This document shows positions 25,101-37,100 of a stretch of DNA of 64,000 nucleotides, piece after piece (positions within the stretch are counted from its first letter, which is position 1; the number at the start of each line of letters is the position of its first letter). Source of the stretch: Echinarachnius parma (Eukaryota; Echinodermata; Echinoidea; Clypeasteroida; Echinarachniidae). The DNA is taken from NCBI GenBank assembly GCA_037951105.1, contig JBAMJV010001319.1:124001-188000 (forward strand), in the 5' to 3' direction. The notes below the pieces were generated by a model. It saw only the letters and a list, made by a program, of their open reading frames with translations, had not been told where the DNA came from and ran no database searches. The translations under genes were made by a program, and so were the position numbers.

Positions 25101-28100
25101 ACTCAGTGGACATATCAGATCACAACAAAATATCACATTTTATCAATCATGCATCACTTTTTGCACATGTCAACAAAGTTACTACATGTAGATCCCTTTA
25201 TTAAAAGTATTTCATGCTTTTAACCTCTTCCCTCCCTAGATTTTCAATCCCCAAAGAGTTAAACCGGTTTCCACCAGGTTCCTGTAGACATTGGGTTAAC
25301 ATGATGTTAGTTTCTATACAAACTCTATTCACATCTAAGTTAGATGTTCAATATAAACCCCTCAAAAAAAGTTCGGAAACTCAACTTTGATCGATTATAT
25401 CACTCTTATTGTCAAATGATATTATTTTCCTTTAGTGTCATCGCAATGCATGATGATTTCCCTTTAAAATGGTACATTATTTGTCATTTATTTCAAATCA
25501 GGGAATACGCAGTGCGTTTTAGATTGGAGGACGGTCAGAAGTCAAATGTCGAAAAATGGGCCGAAAGTATTCAATTGGGAAATTTGACTCTTGTGTCGCA
25601 TGTTTTAATGTTCAAGTTGTATCGAAGATTGTAGCGTGTTCAAATGATTTAAACTTATCAAATTTGGTATCATTTTAAAGCCCATGTGTCTATCTTTTCA
25701 AAACAATTATGTCCGTAACAATTTTATTAACAGGTTAAGTATGGTACAGCTGAATATGGGGAGGGCCGAAAGTGAAATGTTGCAAAATGCATTTAATTTT
25801 GTGAAATTGAAGGCGTTGCATCGAAAAAACGCCTGGAGGAGGATTTTTGGGGTTTTACATTGCATAATCATCAGTAAATTTTAACATCACGTGAAAGCGT
25901 GTTTATTTTCCCTTAAAATCATGTCTCACCTGTAATAATTATGCTATTGGGATGTGTGCAGTAAAACTGGATATTGGGGTATATTAATGCTATGAATTTA
26001 AGACCGTGGCTTCTTGTTTCAAGATTCCGGTAAGATATTGTTGTATTAATCGTAACTCTATCATCATTCCGTGTTGCACTATCGGAAAGTTCGTTAATTT
26101 ATCTTTAATATGATATCTCATTTGCAATGATTATGCTGAATGTGAGTGTGCAGTACAGGAAACCCACACCCTTGATGTATTGAAAATGCATAAAATTTCT
26201 CTAAACCTACGCAAACTGGCCAGAAATGGCATATTAGCGCCCTCTTTGATCGTGTAGGTATGCCCTTATTACCACATATCAAACGGTAGAAAGTCGACAT
26301 TGCAACGTGTCATTTTGAGCCCCATACATTTAGAGGTACTACACACACCTCAATCACATAACCACTATGAATGGGGCATTATTTTATTGACAAATTAACA
26401 TGCTTCAACATAATGTTGAATTTCATAATGATTATGTAAAGTAAAGTACTAAAATGTCCCCACAAAAAGTCGTTTTTGGATGCAACGCCTTCAATTTCAC
26501 ACAATCAAATGCATTTTGTTTACATTTTGCTGTCGATCTTCCCCAATATTCACCTTAATTGTACCTACCCGGCTTTCATAATCATTCCAAGTGAGGTGTC
26601 ATTGGAAAGATAATTAAACAGGCTTTTGTCTGACACCATTTTTGACAGTATCTCTTGATTGTCAAGATATTCATCGTCGAAAGAATTTGAACTTGAGAAA
26701 GACCGTAATATGGGTGTCAGACATTCCAACTGAAGTTTTTTGGCACATTTTGTGACATTTCACTTCTGACATTCCCCCATTCTCAAATATACTGCGCATA
26801 CCTCGTAATCGTGATGCTTACGAATTTGGTATCATTTTAAAGAGGTATACACACTCTTTCAAGTGATACCAAATATAACCATTATGATTTCATAAGAAAA
26901 TAGATATAATCGATCAAACTTGAGTTTCCGATTTTTTTTTGGAGGGGTTTATATATATTTTTAATGATTAATGTTGCCTTGGTCTACACCCATGTTAGTG
27001 TACATCTCATTAGGTCTACAACATATATCCCAACCCCAACCCTAATCTTAATCCCTGATCTTAATCCTAATCCTTGGCTTGGTCTACACCCATGTTGGTC
27101 TACTTCTCATTACGTCTACAACACGATACCTAAAAATGTCAATTTTGTAAACTCTAAACTTGACCTTCAACCCTTCACTTGACCCTTAATTCTAGTCCCC
27201 ACCCCGACCCTAATCTCAATCCCTAATCCTAATCCTTGCGTCAACAACACGATTCCTAACCTGACGATTTTGTAAACTTTACACTATTTTCATTGCTAGC
27301 TAACAATATACAGCTTAATCAATAGCTTTCCTTTTAAAATATTTACATGTAGATTTGCAGTACAATTCAGTGATTACATTATTGAAAATCAAAACAGGTT
27401 AATTAATTTCACCTGAATATTTCCCCATCTTTATAATTATTCCCAACCAGACAATTATTATCAGGAAATGACAATCAAATTGAATATTAATCAATACAAT
27501 TTCAACTTAATGTTCCCAATTGTCGAGTAGAATTGATCTGGAAGTGCAAGTTCCGGGGGAAAATGGTGCATTTCGGCTTGATTATTGAACAAGTCAATTT
27601 TGATTTAGCATTTCCTGCAGCGTCACAGGGTGGCATACAGCATTCATGCAGCACATACCAAAGCAAGGAGGGAATGGTGCACTGCCGGAACCTTGTTCAA
27701 TTGAATTTAACGGGCTAGCTGTCCCCAACATTAATCAGTAATTGATGGGACTACCTTCTAGCTTGTGACAGTTAAGGGGGGAAGGAAAATAGATTCCATG
27801 TATTTTAATCCCTAAATTTATAATTTATTTCACACTCTATATCAGAATGAAACAATGAATGCATGTGCTGCATAACCAAGCAGGGAAAATGGCCCACCAA
27901 AGGATTATCAATCAATTGAATGGTGCAGAAAACTTCGCTAAATTAATGATTGATGTGACAAATGTCTAGCTTATGACAATAAGATGGGGAGGGGGGGGGG
28001 GGCACACACAATTAAAAGGTCCCACATTTTTGTTTCATTTCACACTGTAACTTAGAATAAGACGATCAATGCATGTTCTGCTGAGGACAAATTAAAGTTT

Positions 28101-31100
28101 TTGATATTTAGGGGTTAGGTTTTAAGTGCACCTGCATCAAAATTAACATGAAATTGTTTTGCATGGAGCTCTATAATATGTATAAGGGGGCTCTCCTATG
28201 AATTTTAAGGGTTTTTTGTTGTTGGCATGTCGGTCCATTTTATTTATTTTTCACTGATCTTCTGCATTTTAGAAGGGGGAAACTGCCACACTAAGAGATT
28301 CTTGATCGATTGAACTTTGCAGTCAGTCCCTCAAAAATCAATTGGTGATTGAAGGGACTAATGTCTTGCTTGTGACAGTTAGCGGCATGCACATGAATCT
28401 TAGTGGACACTAGGGGGCCACAAAATACATGTAGATTACCCCTGGAATGTATAATCCGTTTGAAAGACCTTTTCAGATCTCCCCAAAGTTAAAATATTTG
28501 GTTAAGAGTCTTTTTCCTGTTCTCCTCGCTACTGAACAGTTTTCTTCTCGAATTCACCTTGACAACCTACCAACATACAAAGTATGTAAAATCTTGAATG
28601 TGTTTCCTCTGATCCAGGAAACAGCCTAGACCAATTGACTTTGTCTTTTTTCCAAATCTAGAATATGATTTAGGAATATACGAATAAAGAATTCTTACAG
28701 CAAACCTCGTAGGCCAAATCGTAGACCAAACATTGGAGGGAGAGCAGCAATATCTCCCAACCCCAACTCCCTGCTTTTGTTCATCTTAAAGGGACTTAGT
28801 AACATTGTCTAAATCCTCAAAATACAGATGTTAAATAATCCAACGGATCGCGAAAACCGTGTACAAAGTGAGTGCAATGAGTTTGTGAACATCACTTTGC
28901 ATTTTTGCTCATTACTCGGCCATATAACGTCCATTTGACTTGAAATTTTCACACAATACCCTGTGGACATACATGTATCAGGTATTAAACAACAATATAC
29001 ATTGTATCAACCATTCATCACTTTTTGCACATGTCAACAAAGTTACTAGATCCCTTTAAAGCAGTGCCATAGCGTGGTTGGACTGATTGGGGGCACACCT
29101 TATAATGTTTTTTTTTTCTCACAGATTTTCCCCCTTAGTTTTTTATTTGTTGTCAAATTATTGGTGGTGGGGGGGGGGGCATGTTCCCCCTGTGCACCCC
29201 AGTATTTACACCACTGTATCAAAGCACTGCCATTGATGCATTGAAATTGATTATTCTGCTTCAGGTCTCATAAGTGGATAGAAGTGTCGAGAATACCGAT
29301 ATGTATATTGACTAGAATAACTACTACTATCTTCTGTAAAATTCCATTCATGCACAACGGTTAACCCAATCAGGACTGGTCCCGAAAGTAACTTTGGGCT
29401 GGGGTCTATGGATAATGCATGTTATACCGAAATCAATCAGTCTCAAACAGGTTAAATGTACTTAGTGACAGGTGTATGTGTAATTGCCTGGTGATACAAC
29501 AGTTTTGGCCAAAGTTATCAAGTTGTGAAACTATCTTTGACTATCTTTGATCTGTCCTAACCATGAGTTTTTCTTCTAACTTTGTAAATGTTGGCTTATA
29601 TCTCAGCCAAAACTCATAATTCTGTTATGAATTTTTCAAAGTATCAACAATTTATTAAATATTTAATTATCCCATCCTACTAGTGTTTTTTGTTGTATAC
29701 ACATAACAAAAAAGCTACCAGTTTTCATTCAGGGTTATCTCCATATTTCTAGCCAAATGTTAGAAAGCCATACCAGTATATATACTGTATATCGTTTAGT
29801 TGAAGTACAAAATTAAATGTTGGTAATATGGTAGTTTGTTATCGTGCAAACTGGTATTGATAAATTGGCTAAGAAAAATAAATATTTCAGGTAAACACTT
29901 TGCAGGAGTGGAAAATGGCACTGGCAAATTATGGTGAAAGATCTTGCGTTGGCAAATTGTTTCCGATTGGTTAAATGACAATGCTGCTATGTTTGCTCTC
30001 CTCAGGCAAATACCTAGCAGTACTGGAGAGTGGTAATGTGTGCATTGTGCCCAGAAGGACAGCTCTTCTGGAAGATACCATCTTCAACTTCCAGCAATCA
30101 AGGGTGAGTTGGTTGGTCAGTCGGTCGGTCAGTTAGTTGGTTGGTCAGTATTCAGTTACAAAGTGAATGAAAAAACATAATATGAATGAGAATTTAATCA
30201 TGACTACATTGTAAATGGTCATTGTTTAGTAGTTTTGTGAATTCTAGCCATGGTGTCTATTAAAATGCACACGTTGAGTTAGGGGTGTGGGGGGGGGGGG
30301 GGGGAGGGGTGAAGGGGACATCTTAAATAATTATGATTTAAAATAAATATACACATTTATGATGTTTTAGTGCCTTTTATAATACATGTACATTTTTTGT
30401 TTATGTTCCCATATTATGAAAATCCTATTTTGATTTTTTATTTTTTTAGTTGGGGGGGGGGGGGGGGGGGGGGGGCACATATAGCCCAAAGTATTGAAAA
30501 TATAGCTCACAATTTGATTTTCATTTAATTATTTATGTTGCATGATTTCATAATAGCTAAACATACATTGTTAAGACTAGATTAAGATTGTGTGTATTAT
30601 TAAAATGTTTACATTAAGTAATTGGATGACTGATTTGCAGGATGATGTTGCGACATACGACAGCAAGTTGGATGGTATGGGTACCGCGGACATCAAGTAT
30701 GGGGACTCCACCGTGATCATACAACACATGAAGACAGGCTACTGGCTCTCATACCTGGTAAGAGTCATATTAACCCCTTGACCACGGGAACCGGGTCGGT
30801 TGTGTACAAAGTCTGTGCATATTTCAGAATCTCAAAGGGAACGGGTTAACCCACATGTATAACATTCTATTTATTGTGCTATAACATGCATTTTCCATAG
30901 ACCCAAGCCCGAGTATTTACAGGACCTGGGGGGTGTTTCACAAAGATCTGAAGTTGAACTTAACTCTAAGTTGGACTTAAAAAGTATGGAAAGCCGTTAG
31001 TTTCATTGATTTTTGTGTGTGTAAAAGTCCTTTAAAAAGGCGTAAAATGTTGTTTCAAATCATTAATATTTTTCTATTATCAAGGAGATTTCATGTTCTT

Positions 31101-34100
31101 CATGTAAAATTTATGAAAACTCTAAAATACTTGCATGTTTGCTTATGAATATATGTTATTCCAAGGCTACAAATGGCTTTCCATACTTTTTAAGTCCAAC
31201 TTAGAGTTAAGTTCAACTTAGGATCTTTGTGAAACAACCCCCTGTCCTGAAGGGGTTAAATATTCAATTAAAATCAATTCAACTCATTTCGATACAATTT
31301 ATTTCATCCATCATAAATATCAAATACATCAAAACATCCATGATTTACGTAATACATAAACATTAATGATTATGAAGAAAACCCCATTTCTTTGCTCATT
31401 TTTAATTTATGTTATATTCAACCTGTCAGTTTCTCTATGTTTTCAATAAAGTAAAAAGTACATATTACATGTACATTATTTATTTGAATGATGAACAGCT
31501 AAAAAGAACATTCAAGTTTTGTAAAGTGCTATCCCTGTATACGATAATATAATTACTAAATGAGAAAAGGCATGCTATTGACCTTTTAAGAAAGATTAAC
31601 ACTAATATAAAGATCAATAACAATTAGAAGAAAAAAATTATAAGAAGAAAAGTAAAATTGTAATGATTAGAAGAACATGCAGACTCATACATATGATAAT
31701 GATAAGAAAAAGTAATTACAAAAGTAATACTTGCTCTGTTTGTTAAAAGTGGAACATTTGTTATATGTAACAAATTTGTAATTCAACCTTTGGCTGCTAG
31801 TCATTTGAATGAATAAACTCTATTTGAATTGAATTGAATTGAATTTGTGGAAGAGCAATATAGGAAGCAAGTTCATGGACATTTATTTGCAATTTACTGA
31901 AAATCACGGCATCCTGATGCATAACTTGTTTGTTTTCTCTTTCGATCTAGGTGATTGAGACTGTGGTTGGTGGCGGTCGCCCTGCAGAAAGAAAGGTAGG
32001 TGGAAAGTGATGTCACATTTTTTGTTATAACTTTGTTATAACTTTGTTATAACTTTGTTATAACATGTATGTGTGGATGTGGTGTGGCTCGTGGTGTGGA
32101 TGTGGATTGGTAGAGTGCTCGCTTTCCAAGCGGGAGATCCCGAGTTTGAATCTGGAGTACATATGCCCATTGTGTTTGTCCTTCAGCAAGACAATTGATC
32201 CACATTGCTGCTCTCTACCCAGGTGTATAAATGGGTACTTGGTCGGGTGTTAATTAGCCTTCAGCGCCCGGTGGGCTGCTGGGCTAGTATGCTCCCCAGG
32301 GAGTTGAGATGGTGCGCAAGATAATTGCGCGGGTTTGACCTGTACCTGATGATCAAGGGTAATGATAATGCGCTTAGAAGTACTGTATGAAGCGCTATAT
32401 AAATGTAATTTATTATTATTATTTTCCTTTGATTCAGACTTTTGGTCATGGGTTGTACAGTTGCCTTCTTAGCAACCACTCGGTTCAGAAATATCTGGCT
32501 TGCCTGACATTGTTTAGAACCATTACGCATGGCAACTCTGTGATGTCACACTTGGGTACTTTATAGAAGAAATTTGCAAGACTGTGTATTCTTGTTCTTC
32601 GTTAACGTGCATGATGCCAATCGCAACATTGTCGTTGGATGAAGTGATTTACGTGATATTTATCAAAGATTTTAAATGTAATAAAATGTGAATTCTATGA
32701 TTTGTGGCTCAGAACTTTCTCTAACGTTGATAAGTTTGATATATGTACATGTAAATCACTGGGGTATTAAAACAAAAATGTCTAGATGGCATCATTAAAG
32801 TGCAAAAACAGCCGACAAACAAGTAAACAGGAAGTTTCAACCATTTAGAAAATTGGTTGCCATGGCCATAGCTGAACGTGTTGAAATGGAAATATGATGC
32901 ACCCCCCTGGGGTGATTTAGATGTAAACTTACATTAAACAATGATTCATTTAACAATGAATGGTGATTGGTTTCTGTTTTAAGATTGGAAAATAATGTTG
33001 CTGTTTTTTTTTACTAAGAAAGCTTTCTTAGTAATGGCATTTTTCCCTTCAACATGCTTGCCTCGGAGCAACACATCATCAACTCACTGAATGTATGATC
33101 ATGGTGCAATATGTATTAACTCAAAGAAAATATCTAGAACTGACATGTTAAGAATTTGCAATACATAATAACAAAAAAGAATATATACATATGTACATGT
33201 TCTATTGACAAGTTGATACAAATGTAGGCCTACATTTATGTACATGTATGTGGGAAAATTAAATAGTTCAGAATAAACAAAAATATACAAACCACTTTTG
33301 TGGGTACAAAGCTTACATAATACAAACAATCAGTAGCAATAAAATTGTATTCAATTTATTATTAATTAAATTATTATTGTAATTTTGTTTTCCTGTGATG
33401 CCAACATTTCTATGTGTCCACCACAAACTGGATAGAAATGTAATGTTTTGTTTGTATCCATCTGCTCAATAAGATAAACCTGACAAATTCTTGTTACGTA
33501 TTATTAAAACAACATGCAATTTCTTCCCCAAATATCAAGTTTTGAAAGTCAAATGAATGGTAGTTGCTTTGTAGTGGGAGTCTTTTCAGTAGGCATATAT
33601 TAAAGGAAAATTATGATGAATTGTCAAACGACTGAACAACAATTCTCTATAAAAATAAACTATTTCTCATTTCCATTTCAAATCAGGTTATAATGCTCCC
33701 AGAGGGTCACATGGATGATGGATTCTCCGTAGTGAGAGCAAGAACGGAGGAGTCTCGATCGGCAGGCATCATCCGGAAGAGTACCTCTCTCCTCAACCAG
33801 TTCTTGGAGTAAGTTCTACACAAACTTTTTGACAATGTATCGAGGTGTCCAATTATTGTAACTACATTTAACATGGCAACAGCCAATCAGCATCAAGCAT
33901 TTTAGCTGTTGCCATAGTACTTACAATAATTGGACACTTACAACAACAACAATTGGAAAAGAATTATGAAACAGGACCCTGGTCTCGGGGAGTGTTTTGA
34001 TATTATCATTATTATTATTTCATTATTAGTTACTTGACCAAAAAGCATATTACAGTGCACAATAAAGCATAAATATGAATTATAAACAAAATACAGATTG

Positions 34101-37100
34101 CAACTGAGACAAGAGAAAATAGGGAGAAGCAGTATGTGGTCCGGGCTTTCATCATTTGATAGGAAGGTTGTATGTTTGACTTCAAACCATGGCACGTGTG
34201 ACCTTCAGCAAGGCACTTAATTGCTGCTCTCGACCCCAATGAAGTAAATGAGTACTTGGCAGGAATTTATTCCTGGAAATGCTTGAGCCCCCCCCCCCCC
34301 CCCCCCCCCCATCATGGCAGCGCTTGGCCAAAGCCAAGGTTACAATGCTACGCTGGTTTTGAGACTGTTCAGTTCAAACATAAATCTATATCCATGATTA
34401 GGCAGATATTTGAACAATTTCAACCCATTTCATTCTTCTCTTTATACCATTCTTCTCTTTATACCATATAAAGCCATACAACAATGTAAAAGGGAAGTGT
34501 GAAAGCCCCAAATGGTTATTTATTTGTTTAATCTGACAGTTAATGGAACAATTTAACGTAACAAGTTTTCTTCTCCTTTTTATACAGTGCTCTGGATTCT
34601 TTGAGGTCTGAGGAGGATGATCAGCAGGCCTGGAACAACTTTGACCTGGGGTCAGTGGTGGACCTGCTGGAGGACCTCATAGAGTACTTTGCTGAACCAG
34701 AAGAGGAGGAAGGTAGGTCAAGGGTCGAGGGTCAAGGGTTAAGGTTCAAGAATTAACTTTTGGAATCGTGATTACTGGGAATAATAACATAGAAATAGAA
34801 CTTTTCCTGTATACCGTAAAACTCCGTGTATAAGACGCACTTTTTTTCCGTCGGAAAATTTTCAAAGTGGGGGGTGCGTCTTATACACAGGTACAGCCAA
34901 AAAAAAAAAAAAAAAAATTTTTTTAAACATTTTTTTTTTTAGAATTTCTTTTTTGGGACACCCAGTAGTCATGTTTAATGCATATTAAACTGGTCTAGGG
35001 CATGACAAGAGCTTGATATAAGGGGGAACATTTATCAAAATATATCTTTTTCCTACATAAATTATAGTGGTTAGCAAAACAAAATGCAAGTTTTTAAGCA
35101 GTAACACTGCTGCTAATTGAATATTCAGATATTCATGAGTAGCAGCACTCATTTAATATTCAATTTTCTAAACAGTGGTTATACATTTTTCTCTACAAAA
35201 AAGTTATTAATGAATTTAGTATTTTGCATATTTAATGAGCATTGCTACCTCATGAATATATGAATATTCATGAAAAAAAATATTCTAAAAAAAAAAAAAA
35301 AAAAAAAAAAAGTTTTTTTATTTATTTATTTTTTTTATAGAAAGTTGGGGGTGCGTTTTATACACGAGTGCGTCTTATACACGGAGTTTTACGGTAGATC
35401 TGATTACTCAGAATGACAATGTAAATTTGTAGTTTGGTATACCTGTAACATGCATTCTCAAAAAAAATCAAGTCTGTATTTTGGAACAGGGAACAGTCCT
35501 GAACGAACAGGTTAAAATCTAAATAATTTCTGAACTTTTTAAAACAAATTTTACAATTATTGTAATCTATTTTTATCTCTCCCAGATCATGAAGAGAAGC
35601 AGAAAAAGCTGAAGGCCCTGAGGAATCGACAGGATCTATTCCACGAAGAAGTAAGACACAACAATGTATACATATGTTTGTAACACAAGTATTGACATTT
35701 AAAGGGGACCACCAGGCATAGAACAACACATAATTATATGTTTTATGATATCAAATAGATACCCAACATTTTGCAAAGGTTTGTGTAAATCATAAACAAT
35801 GCAATTAATTAACAACCACGGTCTCAATCACCTAGATTGAAAGAGAAAAAAAAGCTACATGTATGCATCAGAATGCGGTGATTTTCATTAAATTGCAATT
35901 AAATGTCCATGAATTGCTTTCTATATTGCTCTTCCACTTTCAACAAATAGAGCAAGTATTATGTTAACAATGTTCCTCTCTTGGTTCCTCCAAGAAGGAC
36001 TTAAAGGACATAGAATAGTGTTTTGATGAAACAAGTTGTCAGTGTTTTTCAACCCATGATATTATATTGAAAGCGATCTTCTGAGATGTATTCATAATAT
36101 TAGTCGCTTTCATTCACCAAGTCATCAAGGAACAAGAATTAAGAATTAAGAATGTGGTTTATTGATGTTTGTGTTATTTGTCGGTACAGAGATGGCATTG
36201 GCTTGGAACATTATGAAGCAAATGCTTGAAATTAGCACAGGCCCCCCTAGCCCGGGGCCACTAAAAATGTTCTAGCGCCAGAAAATATCATTGATGCTAA
36301 ATTCCACTGACCTGAATGGGCAAACAAATACAACATAATTTGTAATTTTTTTGTTTTGTTTGGGGCCACCAGATTCAGGTTTCTGGTCATTATAATATTA
36401 CAAAATCATGATTTTACTTAATTTTTACTGGCCCACAAAGTGATAAAAGTTTATTTCTAGCATTGCATTAAAAGCGATTGGCCCTTGGGGAATATAAAAA
36501 AAAAGTAGCTCGGGAAAGAGTACCATGATTTTTGTTTGCAACTTGATCTCATGCCGGGATGACCTTTTAATGTCCGTAGCATCACGCCTGGTTGACATTT
36601 AGCTCCGAAAAAACATTCTCAGACGAGACAGTGCATACTGTGTGTCACTTGTTACATCATGATTAACCATTACATTGTTCTCAGCACGTCATAGTATATA
36701 CTGTATATGCATTCAATCTCTCAATGTCATTTTAAGGGTGTTGGTATTGAAAGGGGTATGCAATGGAGCAGCTCATCATATCTTAACAGTGAGGCCACAT
36801 TAGGAAGGATCATTGTACATGAACAACTACATTCTATGCTATTCCTTGCATGAAATGAAATCAATGGCATTGTTTAGCTCCGGAAAACATAAGCCGGATG
36901 AGACGGTGCATGCTGTGTTTCACTTGTTACATCAAGTATATGAGTAACCCTGACATTGTTCTTAGTACATGTATTGGCGTTGAAAAGGGTAAGAAAACAA
37001 GTACTCGTCCTATCTTAACAATGATGAGGCTGCATCTAGGGGGTTCAGATGCATTAACAATTACATGATTCTCAGCGCATATGCATTAAAATAAAAATAA

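Larger units (their letters stand above)
20833..30005 (+). other. Intron E3-E4 (largest complete intron in the window)
   Basis: 9.2 kb. Contains a GTAGTTACGCC-type repeat (21036-21213), a TTAA family C-type start at 21803, a (AATTC)n run near 22320-22350, a tandem repeat at 24095-24700, a TTAA element at 24808, a 1.6-kb foldback at 25352-26953, a Pro/Leu-poor CCTAATCCTTAATC repeat around 27030-27235, a TTAA element at 28786 and another G-rich repeat at 29058-29216. No coding exon recognised on either strand. Confidence 0.85.
33809..34587 (+). other. Intron E7-E8
   Basis: 779 bp. Family D MITE at 33842-33943, a partial SINE at 34135-34288 and a 22-base C run at 34289-34310. No gene. Confidence 0.85.

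Noticed and set aside
25344-25884. Two open frames in the left arm of the foldback element as transposase remnants
   Set aside because: No catalytic or DNA-binding motif is visible and the frames lie inside inverted-repeat arm sequence.
32085-32160. Possible functional tRNA gene
   Set aside because: A-box- and B-box-like motifs are present, but no closing acceptor stem is seen, and the sequence continues into a body shared by three other copies with an ATT tail: a SINE.
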